A DNA stretch of 64,000 nucleotides from Chryseobacterium viscerum (lineage in GTDB: Bacteria > Bacteroidota > Bacteroidia > Flavobacteriales > Weeksellaceae). The translations under genes and the position numbers were made by a program. Every line of letters starts with the position of its first letter. Positions within the stretch are counted from its first letter, which is position 1. The stretch lies in contig NZ_PPEG02000010.1 of assembly GCF_002899945.2 (NCBI RefSeq), forward strand, positions 186,001 to 250,000, read 5' to 3'. Shown here piece after piece: positions 34,450-44,014 of this stretch. A model generated the notes under the pieces. It saw only the letters and a program-made list of their open reading frames with translations, was not told where the DNA came from and ran no database searches.

Positions 34450-35703
34450 TGCTTGGTTTTGCTGTTCCTGTTTTTCTAACTTGATCAGGTTGGCAAGATT
34501 TTTAATCACTGTATCATGCTTTTTCACAAAAGGATTGTCTTTGTTCCAGACATAGCCTGCTAAAACAGCACAGATCTTTTTCTTTACATCTGGGTTTTCC
34601 GGCTGATGGAAAAATAATTCCTGAAGATTTCCGGTATACCATTCTTTGACATACGTGGTAAAAACATCTACTCCGTATAAAATATAATCCGAGTATTCTG
34701 TCTGCCAGTTGATTTTTTCACCGTTTAGCTGTCTTAATGCCAGTTTTGCAGCCAGCATTCCGGATTCTGTGGCAAAAGCCATTCCTGAAGAAAATACTGG
34801 ATCAAGGAATTCTGAAGCATTCCCCGTTAAAGCAAATCCATCCCCGAATAAACTTTTAACCGAACATGAGTAATCTTTCAGATGTTTGGGTTCAAAAAGA
34901 AAATCTACATCCCCAAAACGTTTTACATAATAATCAGAAAGAGAAATCGCCTTTCTCAAAGCTTCAGCAGTATCTCCGTTTTCAGATAATTTATCAATAT
35001 ATTCAGTAGGACCTACAATTCCCACACTCGTATTGCCGTTGGAAAAAGGAATTACCCAAAGCCATACTTCCGTTTCAATAATGTCAAAAGAAATTAAAGT
35101 ACCTTCTTCTCCCGGTTCTCTGTTAATATCATTTACATGAGAGAAAATGGCAGAGTGAGGAGATAATTTTGAAGGCTTTTCAAGATCCAGAAGACGAGGC
35201 AGTACCCTTCCGTAACCACTGGAATCAATAACAAACTTAGCATGGATCTCTTTTGTTTCTCCATCCTTATTTCTTACCGTTGTTACAGAATTTGTTCCAT
35301 CAAATTGTATGTCAATAACTTCGGTTTCAAATTCAAGATCAATTCCTTTATTAATGACCTCCTGAGCAAGCGTATTATCAAAATCAGCTCTCGGAACCTG
35401 CCAGGTCCAGTCCCAGCCTTCCCCGAATTTGTTGCTGAAATCAAAGATGCAGACTTCGTCGCCGCGAAGGAAGCGTGCTCCCAGCTTTTTTTCAAAGCCC
35501 ATTTTGTCTAATGCAGGGAAAAGCCCGGCCTCCTCAAAGTGGTCCATTACCCTTGGAATTAAGCTTTCTCCGACTACCAATCTTGGGAATTGTGTCTTTT
35601 CGACCACTTTTACGCTGACGTTATTGTTCTTCAGGTAAGAAGAAGAGACGCATCCGGAAGGTCCAGCTCCGATTACAAGAACGTCAACAAATTCTTTGCT
35701 CAT
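34447..35703 (-). CDS. Flavin-dependent halogenase-like monooxygenase
   Basis: The 418-residue FAD enzyme has the dinucleotide motif GAGPSG (residues 12-17), a GESLIP segment at 45-50 and, at 214-219, WLWVIP, which fits the WxWxIP signature of flavin-dependent halogenases. Lys72 or Lys73 (FEKKLGARF) is near the position of the halogenase active-site Lys. It could chlorinate or hydroxylate the aryl ring of the pigment, or be a related reductase. The gene is divergent from the tyrosine ammonia-lyase gene over overlapping promoters, and no flavin reductase gene is visible. Confidence 0.72.
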   Translation of the reverse strand: MSKEFVDVLVIGAGPSGCVSSSYLKNNNVSVKVVEKTQFPRLVVGESLIPRVMDHFEEAGLFPALDKMGFEKKLGARFLRGDEVCIFDFSNKFGEGWDWTWQVPRADFDNTLAQEVINKGIDLEFETEVIDIQFDGTNSVTTVRNKDGETKEIHAKFVIDSSGYGRVLPRLLDLEKPSKLSPHSAIFSHVNDINREPGEEGTLISFDIIETEVWLWVIPFSNGNTSVGIVGPTEYIDKLSENGDTAEALRKAISLSDYYVKRFGDVDFLFEPKHLKDYSCSVKSLFGDGFALTGNASEFLDPVFSSGMAFATESGMLAAKLALRQLNGEKINWQTEYSDYILYGVDVFTTYVKEWYTGNLQELFFHQPENPDVKKKICAVLAGYVWNKDNPFVKKHDTVIKNLANLIKLEKQEQQNQA

Positions 35704-35732
35704 CTTTGATTTTTTATTTTAATAATAACTTT

Positions 35733-35776
35733 TATCTTTGCCGCAAAATTAGTGACAAATAATTAATATTTTACAA
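35733..35776. promoter_or_regulatory. Overlapping divergent promoters, halogenase-like and ammonia-lyase genes
   Basis: On the plus strand TATCTTTG (35733-35740) serves the lyase, with TTG at 35706-35708 24 bases upstream. On the minus strand TTG (35776-35774), a 22-base spacer and TAATTTTG (35751-35744) serve the halogenase-like gene. Confidence 0.6.
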
Positions 35777-35801
35777 AATTATCAACTATTACTTTTAATT
35801 G

Positions 35802-37322
35802 ATGAAAATAAATAACTTTTTAGAACTGAAAGACTTTCAAAAAATTATCATTGAAAATGAAAAAATAGAACTGGATGAATCACTTTTATCAAGAGTGGAT
35901 AAGAGTTTTCAGTTTTTAAAGGAATTTTCAAAAAATAAAGTAATATATGGTGTAAACACCGGTTTTGGGCCCATGGCTCAGTTTAAAATCAGTGACGAAG
36001 ATACCCACCAGCTGCAATATAACCTGATAAGAAGCCATTCTTCAGGAATAGGGAATCCTTTACCTGCAGATGAAGTAAAAGCATGTATGCTGGCAAGACT
36101 GAATACCTTATCATTAGGAAATTCAGGAGTACACCAGTCTGTTGTTTATCTTCTTCAGGAGCTTATCAACAGAGATATTACCCCATTGATATTTGAACAT
36201 GGAGGAGTAGGAGCAAGCGGCGACCTTGTTCAGCTGGCTCATCTTGCGTTGGTGTTGATAGGAGAAGGAGAAGTCTTTTATAAAGGAGAAAGAAAATCTA
36301 CAAAAGAAGTTTTTGAAATTGAAGGCTTAGAACCGATACAAGTAGAGATCCGTGAAGGTCTTGCTTTGATGAACGGAACTTCCGTGATGTCAGGAATCGG
36401 TATTGTGAATGCCTATAAAGCCAATCAGCTTACAGATATATCTCTTAGACTTTCTTGTGCTATCAATGAGATTGTACAGGCTTATGATGACCATTTATCA
36501 GAAGCTCTGAATGGAACGAAAAAACATTACGGTCAGCAGAAAGTAGCCGAAAGAATGCGTGCTCATCTGGCAGACAGTAAACTGATAAGAAAAAGAGAAG
36601 ATCACCTTTATACCCATTTTGAAGAACAGGAAAAAGTATTCAAAGAAAAAGTTCAGGAATATTATTCATTAAGATGTGTACCTCAGATTTTAGGTCCGGT
36701 ATTGGATACTTTGGAATATACAGAGAAAGTTCTTGAAAATGAGATCAATTCAGCCAATGATAATCCGATTATCAATGTTGAAGATCAACACGTTTATCAC
36801 GGAGGAAACTTCCACGGAGACTATATCTCTCTGGAAATGGACAAACTTAAAATTGTGGTAACCAAATTGACGATGCTTGCAGAAAGACAGTTGAACTATC
36901 TTCTGAATGCTAAGATCAATGAAATTTTGCCTCCTTTTGTAAATTTAGGTAAATTAGGTTTCAATTTCGGGATGCAGGGTGTGCAGTTTACGGCAACTTC
37001 TACTACGGCAGAAAGCCAGATGCTATCAAACCCAATGTATGTTCACAGTATTCCAAACAATAATGATAACCAGGATATCGTTAGCATGGGAACCAATGCT
37101 GCGGTGATCTGCAGAAAAGTCATTGAAAATGCTTTTGAAGTATTGGCGATTGAAGCTATTACGATTATTCAGGCTGTTGAATATCTTGGGTTCCAGGATA
37201 AAGTTTCATCCTCTACAAAAGAACTGTATGATGACATCAGAAAAATAATTCCAGCTTTCTCAGATGATATGGTCATGTATCCGTATCTGGAGGAAGTAAA
37301 GAAATATCTGAAAGGAATGTAA
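35802..37322 (+). CDS. Tyrosine ammonia-lyase (HAL/PAL family)
   Basis: The ATG at 35802 gives 506 residues (a TTG sits one codon upstream). The MIO prosthetic group would form from Ala138-Ser139-Gly140 in GVGASGDLVQLAHLA. Catalytic Tyr49 lies in VIYGVNTGFGPM. The selectivity-loop position reads SH (QYNLIRSHSSGIG). In this context it should deaminate L-tyrosine to 4-coumarate, the flexirubin starter, rather than histidine. The neighbouring aryl ligase and ACP support this. Enzymes of this group from flavobacteria include active TALs. Confidence 0.9.
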   Translation: MKINNFLELKDFQKIIIENEKIELDESLLSRVDKSFQFLKEFSKNKVIYGVNTGFGPMAQFKISDEDTHQLQYNLIRSHSSGIGNPLPADEVKACMLARLNTLSLGNSGVHQSVVYLLQELINRDITPLIFEHGGVGASGDLVQLAHLALVLIGEGEVFYKGERKSTKEVFEIEGLEPIQVEIREGLALMNGTSVMSGIGIVNAYKANQLTDISLRLSCAINEIVQAYDDHLSEALNGTKKHYGQQKVAERMRAHLADSKLIRKREDHLYTHFEEQEKVFKEKVQEYYSLRCVPQILGPVLDTLEYTEKVLENEINSANDNPIINVEDQHVYHGGNFHGDYISLEMDKLKIVVTKLTMLAERQLNYLLNAKINEILPPFVNLGKLGFNFGMQGVQFTATSTTAESQMLSNPMYVHSIPNNNDNQDIVSMGTNAAVICRKVIENAFEVLAIEAITIIQAVEYLGFQDKVSSSTKELYDDIRKIIPAFSDDMVMYPYLEEVKKYLKGM

Positions 37323-37403
37323 CTATTCACGGTTATGAATTGTCTTTAAAGAAAGACATGATACTCAACTTAAAAAAACTAAAAACGATATAAACACTAA
37401 CGC

Positions 37404-38135
37404 ATGAAATGTGCAATTGTAACAGGTGGCTCCAGAGGAATCGGGAGGGCAATCTGTATAAAACTGGCTGAAGAGAAAAACTATCATATCCTCATCAACT
37501 ACGCTTCAAATGAAACGGCAGCAAAAGAAACATTGGCTAAAGTGGAAGAATTGGGTGCTACAGGAGAAATTCTTAAATTTGATGTAGGAAATACCGAAGA
37601 GACACAATCTGTTTTAACGGATTGGCAGGAGAGAAATCCTGATGCATTGGTAGAAGTTATTGTCAATAATGCCGGAATCACGAGGGATGGTCTTTTTATG
37701 TGGATGCAGAAAGAAGACTGGAATAGTGTGATCAATACAAGTCTGGATGGATTTTTCAATGTAACCAATTTCTTTATCCAAAAACTGCTTCGCAACAAAT
37801 ACGGACGAATCATCAATATGGTTTCTGTTTCCGGAGTAAAAGGAACAGCTGGCCAGACGAATTATTCTGCTGCAAAAGGAGCTTTGGTGGGTGCTACAAA
37901 GGCTCTTGCTCAGGAAGTTGCCAAAAGAAATGTCACTGTAAATGCAGTAGCTCCAGGTTTCATCAGAACTGATATGACCCAGGAATTCAATGAAGAAGAA
38001 TTGAAAGCAATGATTCCTGCCAACAGATTCGGGGAAGCAGAAGAAGTGGCTGATCTTGTAGCATTTTTAGCATCTAAAAAATCTTCCTACATTACAGGAG
38101 AAGTGATTAATATTAACGGAGGAATTTATTCATAA
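37404..38135 (+). CDS. 3-oxoacyl-ACP reductase, FabG-like
   Basis: The 243-residue SDR has the NAD(P) motif GGSRGIG (residues 8-14), the NNAG of IVNNAGITRDG, catalytic Ser in SVSGVKG and YSAAK (Tyr-x3-Lys). It reduces 3-oxoacyl-ACP to the hydroxy form during polyene extension. It is followed one base later by the ketosynthase gene. The role in flexirubin synthesis rests on the neighbourhood. Confidence 0.9.
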   Translation: MKCAIVTGGSRGIGRAICIKLAEEKNYHILINYASNETAAKETLAKVEELGATGEILKFDVGNTEETQSVLTDWQERNPDALVEVIVNNAGITRDGLFMWMQKEDWNSVINTSLDGFFNVTNFFIQKLLRNKYGRIINMVSVSGVKGTAGQTNYSAAKGALVGATKALAQEVAKRNVTVNAVAPGFIRTDMTQEFNEEELKAMIPANRFGEAEEVADLVAFLASKKSSYITGEVININGGIYS

Positions 38136-38136
38136 T

Positions 38137-39357
38137 ATGGAAAATAGGGTTGTAATTACCGGAATGGGAATTTATTCCTGCATCGGGACGTCTTTAGAAG
38201 AGGTCAGGGAATCCCTATATCAAGGAAAATCCGGTATTGTCTTGGATCAGGACAGAAAAGAATTTGGCTTCAGATCAGGTCTTACAGGCGTTGTTCCGAA
38301 ACCGGATCTGAAAAATCTCTTAAACAGACGCCAGCGTATCAGTATGGGAGAAGAAAGCGAATATGCTTATCTGGCTACCATGGATGCACTGAAGCAGGCA
38401 AATCTGGATGAAGAGTTCTTAGATTCTCATGAAGTGGGAATCTTATATGGAAATGACAGTGTTTCGCAGGCAGTCGTAGAATCTATCGATATTGCCAGAG
38501 AAAAGAAAGATACAACATTGATGGGGTCGGGAGCGATCTTCAAATCAATGAACTCTACAGTAACCATGAACCTTTCTACGATCTTTAAGCTGAAAGGGAT
38601 CAACCTTACCATAAGTGCAGCATGCGCAAGTGGCTCACACTCATTGGGACTGGCTTATGTGATGATCAAGAATGGTTTTCAGGATATGATTATCTGTGGA
38701 GGAGCTCAGGAAACCAATAAATATTCTATGGCAAGCTTTGACGGATTGGGTGTTTTCTCAGCCAGAGAAGATGAACCTACAAAAGCATCCAGACCTTTCG
38801 ACGCAGAAAGAGACGGATTGATCCCAAGCGGAGGTGCCGCTACTTTAATCGTGGAAAGCCTAGAATCTGCCCAAAAAAGAGGAGCGCCTATTATTGCTGA
38901 AATTATTGGATATGGTTTCTCTTCAAACGGAGGACATATTTCAACTCCAAATGTAGACGGACCGGCTCTCGCGATGGGAAGAGCCTTAAAACAATCGGGA
39001 TTAAATGCCTCGGATATCGATTATATCAATGCACACGCAACTTCTACTCCTATTGGGGATGCCAATGAAGCAAAAGCAATTTATGAGATTTTCGGCAGTG
39101 AAGTTCCTGTAAGTTCTACCAAATCTATGACCGGACATGAGTGCTGGATGGCTGGTGCAAGTGAAGTTATCTACTCAATTCTGATGATGCAGAATGATTT
39201 CGTTGCTCCAAATATCAACCTGGAAAATCCTGATAATGAGGCACAAAAGATAAATTTGGTCGCAAAAACAAAAAATCAAAAAATTGATGTATTTTTGTCG
39301 AATTCTTTTGGGTTTGGGGGAACCAATTCTGCACTAATAGTTAAAAAATTTGATTAA
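38137..39357 (+). CDS. 3-oxoacyl-ACP synthase, FabF-like
   Basis: The 406-residue KS has Cys163 (TISAACASGSHS), the first His in NAHATSTPIGD and the second in STKSMTGHECWM, so the Cys-His-His triad is complete. It should condense malonyl-ACP with the growing aryl polyene. It sits between the KR gene (one-base gap) and the ACP gene (four-base gap), a compact KR-KS-ACP module. Confidence 0.9.
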   Translation: MENRVVITGMGIYSCIGTSLEEVRESLYQGKSGIVLDQDRKEFGFRSGLTGVVPKPDLKNLLNRRQRISMGEESEYAYLATMDALKQANLDEEFLDSHEVGILYGNDSVSQAVVESIDIAREKKDTTLMGSGAIFKSMNSTVTMNLSTIFKLKGINLTISAACASGSHSLGLAYVMIKNGFQDMIICGGAQETNKYSMASFDGLGVFSAREDEPTKASRPFDAERDGLIPSGGAATLIVESLESAQKRGAPIIAEIIGYGFSSNGGHISTPNVDGPALAMGRALKQSGLNASDIDYINAHATSTPIGDANEAKAIYEIFGSEVPVSSTKSMTGHECWMAGASEVIYSILMMQNDFVAPNINLENPDNEAQKINLVAKTKNQKIDVFLSNSFGFGGTNSALIVKKFD

Positions 39358-39361
39358 AAAC

Positions 39362-39616
39362 ATGGAAAGGGAAAAAATTGTTGCCATTGTTAATGATTTT
39401 CTGATAAATGAATTCGAGGTAGACGGAGACGAAATCAGTAACGATGCCAACCTTAAAAATACACTGGGCTTAGACAGCCTGGATTATATCGACATGGTAG
39501 TCGTGATCGAATCCAATTTCGGAGTGAAGTTAGGAGAAGCAGATTTCAAGAAAATGATAACATTTGACGATTTCTATACAACGATTGAACATAAGATTGC
39601 TGCAAAAAACGCTTAG
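39362..39616 (+). CDS. Acyl carrier protein 1
   Basis: The ATG at 39362 gives 84 residues; an upstream TTG at 39350 overlaps the KS gene. Phosphopantetheine would be attached to Ser39 in LGLDSLDYID. It carries the growing chain or the coumaroyl starter. A second ACP gene lies at 55065-55322 in the minus-strand half. Confidence 0.92.
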   Translation: MEREKIVAIVNDFLINEFEVDGDEISNDANLKNTLGLDSLDYIDMVVVIESNFGVKLGEADFKKMITFDDFYTTIEHKIAAKNA

Positions 39617-39648
39617 TTATTGAGTCAATCTTTATTCTATAAAATGTG

Positions 39649-39711
39649 CCAATGTAATAATATCATCGTGTTCCGGTAGCGGACACTTTAAAAAAGGTAT
39701 TATTACATTGG
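39649..39711. repeat. Nested inverted repeat between ACP and acyltransferase genes
   Basis: CCAATGTAATAATA (39649-39662) and TATTATTACATTGG (39698-39711) are perfect complements. Inside, GTGTTCCG (39668-39675) pairs with CGGACAC (39680-39686) around GTAG with one bulged T. The structure could be an mRNA processing or attenuation site, or a small mobile element; it has no T-run for a standard terminator. Confidence 0.65.
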
Positions 39712-39736
39712 TTCTCTGTTATATTAAATTCTATCT

Positions 39737-40621
39737 ATGAACAAGTGGAAAGGTAAATCTAAAGGAACAGTACTCGGATACAGAATATTCGTCTGGTGTA
39801 TTAGAAATATCGGAATCAGAAGTTCATATGGCGTGCTTTACTTTGTGGCTGCCTATTACTCGCTGTTTCAGAAGAAAAGCAATCAATATATTCTTTATTA
39901 CTTTCAGAAAAGACTGAACTACGGATACTGGAAATCTAAAGTATCTATATTTAAAAGCTATTTTACATTCGGAAAAGTTCTGATTGATAAAACTGCTATT
40001 TCTGCCGGGCTCAGAGGGAAATATACCTATGAATTTGACGGGATTGAAAACCTCAGAAATCTTTTAGCCGCTAAAAAAGGAGGAGTACTGATCAGTGCTC
40101 ATATCGGTAATTTTGAAATTGCAGAGCATTTTTTTGCAGATATAGACTTCGACTGTCAGATCAATCTGGTGACTACAGATCAGGAAGTTACCGTGATTAA
40201 GGAGTATCTGGAAAGCGTTGCTGTAAAAGAGAGTAATATCAAATTCATTTATGTAAAAGAAGACATGTCGCATATCTTCGAGATCAACAAAGCTTTGTCG
40301 GACAATGAATTGATCTGTTTTACAGGAGACCGCTATTTTGAAGGATCCAAATATCTGGAAGCAGAACTCTTAGGAAAAAGTGCAAAATTTCCGGCGGGTC
40401 CGTTTTTGATAGCCTCAAGACTGGGAGTTCCCGTTGTCTATGTCTATGTGATGAAGGAGAATAATCTTCATTATCATCTGTATGCAAGAGTGGCCCAGAA
40501 TATCAAAAACCGTGATTCACAAGGACTTTTACAATCTTATGTCCAGAATCTTGAAACAATGGTCAAAAAATATCCGCTTCAATGGTTTAATTATTTTGAT
40601 TTTTGGGATGATGTTGATTAA
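39737..40621 (+). CDS. LpxL/HtrB-like acyltransferase
   Basis: The 294-residue protein belongs to the lysophospholipid/lipid A acyltransferase superfamily, with the catalytic HIGNFE (His122 and Glu127, the HX4D/E motif) and a later CFTGDRYFEG segment like the lipid A acyltransferases. In aryl polyene and flexirubin clusters such enzymes are thought to join the aryl polyene to its lipid or resorcinol partner. It has an N-terminal membrane-associated region (residues 28-45). Confidence 0.85.
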   Translation: MNKWKGKSKGTVLGYRIFVWCIRNIGIRSSYGVLYFVAAYYSLFQKKSNQYILYYFQKRLNYGYWKSKVSIFKSYFTFGKVLIDKTAISAGLRGKYTYEFDGIENLRNLLAAKKGGVLISAHIGNFEIAEHFFADIDFDCQINLVTTDQEVTVIKEYLESVAVKESNIKFIYVKEDMSHIFEINKALSDNELICFTGDRYFEGSKYLEAELLGKSAKFPAGPFLIASRLGVPVVYVYVMKENNLHYHLYARVAQNIKNRDSQGLLQSYVQNLETMVKKYPLQWFNYFDFWDDVD

Positions 40622-40724
40622 TTTTTCTATTTTTATCCCTTAAAACTAACATAAAAACTAACAACCATTAAGATTTACCGAGATTTAAGAGTGTCAAATA
40701 GCAGTATCGAAATAGAATTTCTTT

Positions 40725-40745
40725 GCTTACTGTATCAAAGTAAGC
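40725..40745 (+). terminator. Weak hairpin after the acyltransferase gene
   Basis: GCTTAC (40725-40730) pairs with GTAAGC (40740-40745) around TGTATCAAA. The following sequence is only mildly T-rich, so termination is uncertain. Confidence 0.3.
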
Positions 40746-40796
40746 TTTAATTATCTTAAATTCCCTGTTTCTTAATTATTAAAAGCACATTCTCTT

Positions 40797-42323
40797 TTGA
40801 AGAAAGAATACGACATACTTGTAATCGGAAGCGGATTGGGAGGTCTTGTTTCAGCTCTTATTTTGGCGAAAGAAGGCCTGAAAGTATGCGTTCTGGAGAA
40901 GAATAACCAATACGGAGGAAATCTGCAGACTTTTTCACGGGAAAAACTGATTTTTGATACAGGAGTGCATTATCTTGGTGGCCTTACGAAAGGGCAGAAC
41001 CTGAACCAATTCTTTTCCTATCTTGAAATTATGGATGATCTTGAGCTTCAGCTGATGGATGAAGATGGATATGACAGGATCAGTTTTGGAGAGAATGAAA
41101 TAGAATATCCGCATGCACAGGGCTACCAGAATTTCGTTGAACAGCTTTCTAAATATTTTCCGGAAGAAAAAGGAAACCTTGAAAACTACTGCGAAGAGAT
41201 TCAATATGTCTGCAGCCAGTTTCCAAGATATCATGTAGTGGGAAAAGACAATTACAACGAGGAAATCCTGCATCTCAATACCAAAAGATTTATAGAATCT
41301 GTTACCCAAAATAAAAAGCTTCAGGCTGTTTTACTGGGATCCAACTTTTTATATGCCGGAGATTCTGAAAATGTACCTTTTTATGTACACGCTTTAACGG
41401 TAAATTCTTATATTCAAAGTGCTTACAAATGCGTGAACGGAGGAAGCCAGATCTCTAAACTTCTTATCCGGAAGCTTCGGGAATATGGGGCAGAGGTCCA
41501 CAAGCGTTCAGAAGTTTCTGAATTTATTTTTAATGAAAATAATGTGTTGTCATCTGTAAAAACGAAAGAAGGAAGAGAGTATGCTGCAAAACAGTTTATT
41601 TCAAATATAGAGATTCGTTCCACCATTAAGCTGGTAGGAGAGGAAAGGCTTAAGAAATCTTTTCTGAACAGAGTTTTAAGCTGGAAGCCGGTTTCATCAT
41701 GCTTTAGTATTTACCTGGTTTTAAAACCTCAAAGCCTCCCGAACTTTAATTACAACAAATATCACTATTCATCAGAAGAGCAGGTTTGGAATGCATTCCG
41801 TTACCGGAAAGAAGCATGGCCGGAAACTTTTATGCTTTCATCCACCCCTTCAAAGCATCATCCCGAATTTGCAGAAAGTCTTACAGCTATTTCCTATATG
41901 GATTTTGATGAGGTTAAAGAATGGGGGAATACATTCAATACGGTAGCATATGAAGATGAAAGGGGGGAAGCCTATGAAAAATTTAAGCTTGAAAAAATTG
42001 AGAAAATGCTGGATGCACTGGAAAAGAAAATTCCTAATGTAAGACATGCCATCAAAACCATTTATACATCTTCTCCCTTGTCTTACAGGGACTATATCGG
42101 AAATTATGAAGGAAATATGTACGGATACATGAAAAGCTCGGAGAATCCTCTTAAAACAATGGTTTCTCCCCGTACCAAAATAGATAATCTGTTTCTGACA
42201 GGGCAATCGGTGAATATGCATGGGATTTTGGGAGTTACCATCGGTGCTTTTAATACCTGTGCTGAGATTTTGGGAAAGGAAACGATCGACATGCGGTTGA
42301 CACAAATGATTAATAAAAACTAA
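40797..42323 (+). CDS. FAD-dependent oxidoreductase, phytoene desaturase/retinol saturase-like
   Basis: The 508-residue protein starts with TTG at 40797 (KKEYDILVIGSGLGGLVSAL), the FAD-binding GxGxxG being at residues 10-15. The C terminus LTGQSVNMHGILGVTIGAFN is typical of the carotenoid-isomerase/retinol-saturase-like amine oxidase family. In a polyene pigment cluster it may desaturate, isomerise or reduce the chain. It has three bases of spacing to the C45 gene downstream. Confidence 0.82.
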   Translation: MKKEYDILVIGSGLGGLVSALILAKEGLKVCVLEKNNQYGGNLQTFSREKLIFDTGVHYLGGLTKGQNLNQFFSYLEIMDDLELQLMDEDGYDRISFGENEIEYPHAQGYQNFVEQLSKYFPEEKGNLENYCEEIQYVCSQFPRYHVVGKDNYNEEILHLNTKRFIESVTQNKKLQAVLLGSNFLYAGDSENVPFYVHALTVNSYIQSAYKCVNGGSQISKLLIRKLREYGAEVHKRSEVSEFIFNENNVLSSVKTKEGREYAAKQFISNIEIRSTIKLVGEERLKKSFLNRVLSWKPVSSCFSIYLVLKPQSLPNFNYNKYHYSSEEQVWNAFRYRKEAWPETFMLSSTPSKHHPEFAESLTAISYMDFDEVKEWGNTFNTVAYEDERGEAYEKFKLEKIEKMLDALEKKIPNVRHAIKTIYTSSPLSYRDYIGNYEGNMYGYMKSSENPLKTMVSPRTKIDNLFLTGQSVNMHGILGVTIGAFNTCAEILGKETIDMRLTQMINKN

Positions 42324-42325
42324 AA

Positions 42326-44014
42326 GTGAAAAAGACTAATACTATTGATCCATCTTATAAAAGAGCTCTACTTTATCTCACTTTTTGCTTTTTTCTGGCT
42401 TCCTGTGGGATCTCAAAGTCTCTCCATCATATTCCTGAGATAAAACAGTATTCACTGGAAATTCCAGAAGTAGCCAAGATCAATGACAGTACTTTCCGTT
42501 ATAATCAAAACTACCTCACAAAAAATAAACAGCAGCTCTGGGAACTTTATATCAAAGGAAATCCTTTGCAGCTGGGATATAATAATGGTGCATTGACGCA
42601 AAGTTTAATGCAGAAACAGGAAGAGATCTTCTTTTCAAAAGTAGAGGGATTTGTACCCTCAAAATTCAAACAGAGACTGCTAAGAGGTTTTCTAAAATGG
42701 TACAACAGAAAAATGTACCTCAATGTAAGAGAAGACTATCAGGCAGAATTATATGGGTTGTCACAATACTCATCTGATCAGTACGATTTTATTGCCCCAA
42801 AATATTTAAGAAACCTTTATCTGCACGGGGCTCATGATATTGGGCATGCCATGCAGGATCTGGCAATGGTAGGATGTACTTCCCTTGCGGTATGGAACGA
42901 AAATACAGAAGATGGAGACCTGCTGATCGGAAGAAATTTTGATTTTTATGTGGGCGATGATTTTGCAAAAAATAAACTGGTAGAATTTGTTCAGCCGGAA
43001 GAGGGAATCCCCTACATGTCGGTGAGCTGGCCGGGAATGATTGGGGTGGTTTCCGGAATGAATAAAGAAGGAATTACCGTAACGATCAACGCTGGAAAAT
43101 CAAAAATTCCTTTGACCGCAAAAACACCTATTTCCCTTGTTACCAGAGAAATTCTGCAGTATGCTAAAAATATTGATCAAGCGATTGCAATTGCCAAAAA
43201 AAGAAAAGTTTTCGTTTCAGAATCTATCCTGGTGGGAAGTGCTGCAGATAAAAATGCTGTAATCATTGAAGTATCACCTGAAAATTTCGGTGTGTATAAA
43301 GTACAGAATACCAGCAGGGTTCTTTGTACCAATCATTTCCAGTCAGATGCCTATAAAGATGATAAAAGAAATCAGAAACATATCGAAGAAAGCCACTCAG
43401 AATACCGTTATGAAAGGCTTCAGGAGCTTTTGCAGGAAGAGAAAAAGATGACTCCGGAAAAGATAGCTTCTGTATTAAGAGACAGATCCGGTTTGAAAGG
43501 TGAAAAGATAGGTTATGGTAATGAGAAAGCACTCAATCAGCTTCTGGCCCATCATGCCATTATATTTTCTCCACAGAAAAAATTGGTTTGGGTTTCTTCA
43601 AATCCTTATCAGCTGGGAGAATTTGTATGTTATGATCTGAATGAAATCTTTTCGGACAAAGGATTGCAGCCTGATGACTTTTCAAAATCAGCATTGAATA
43701 TTGCCCGTGATCCCTTCGCAGACTCTGAAGAATTCGAAAAATATGAGCAGTCTAAAATGTTGGGTAAAGAGATAAATGCTGCAGCGGACAGTAAAGACAT
43801 ATTATTGACAGATGACCTTATTCCTTATTACCAGTCCATGAACCCGGATTTTTGGCTGGTGTATTACCAGTCAGGAAAATATTATTTTAACAAAAAAGAA
43901 TATTCAAAGGCAAAAACTGAGTTTGAAAAAGCTTTAACGAAAGAAATTACAACTGTTCCGGACAGAAAAAATGTAGAAAAATATCTGAAGAAAACTTTAA
44001 AGAAACTGAAATGA
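42326..44014 (+). CDS. C45-type Ntn hydrolase/acyltransferase lipoprotein with TPR tail
   Basis: The 562-residue protein starts with GTG at 42326. Cys27 (FLASCGISK) is a lipobox. The central region carries the Ntn-hydrolase segment MVGCTSLAVW with Cys184 as candidate nucleophile, then GDLLIGRNFDFYVGDD, as in acyl-CoA:6-aminopenicillanate acyltransferases. Near the C terminus (about 525-550) YYFNKKEYSKAKTEFEKAL is a TPR. It could form or cleave an amide or ester bond in the pigment at the cell envelope. Its stop overlaps the next start by four bases. Confidence 0.8.
   Translation: MKKTNTIDPSYKRALLYLTFCFFLASCGISKSLHHIPEIKQYSLEIPEVAKINDSTFRYNQNYLTKNKQQLWELYIKGNPLQLGYNNGALTQSLMQKQEEIFFSKVEGFVPSKFKQRLLRGFLKWYNRKMYLNVREDYQAELYGLSQYSSDQYDFIAPKYLRNLYLHGAHDIGHAMQDLAMVGCTSLAVWNENTEDGDLLIGRNFDFYVGDDFAKNKLVEFVQPEEGIPYMSVSWPGMIGVVSGMNKEGITVTINAGKSKIPLTAKTPISLVTREILQYAKNIDQAIAIAKKRKVFVSESILVGSAADKNAVIIEVSPENFGVYKVQNTSRVLCTNHFQSDAYKDDKRNQKHIEESHSEYRYERLQELLQEEKKMTPEKIASVLRDRSGLKGEKIGYGNEKALNQLLAHHAIIFSPQKKLVWVSSNPYQLGEFVCYDLNEIFSDKGLQPDDFSKSALNIARDPFADSEEFEKYEQSKMLGKEINAAADSKDILLTDDLIPYYQSMNPDFWLVYYQSGKYYFNKKEYSKAKTEFEKALTKEITTVPDRKNVEKYLKKTLKKLK

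Noticed and set aside
35802..37322. Ammonia-lyase considered as histidine ammonia-lyase (hutH)
   Set aside because: No other hut gene is near, and the ligase, ACP and KS genes fit a tyrosine starter pathway. The SH loop alone cannot prove substrate.
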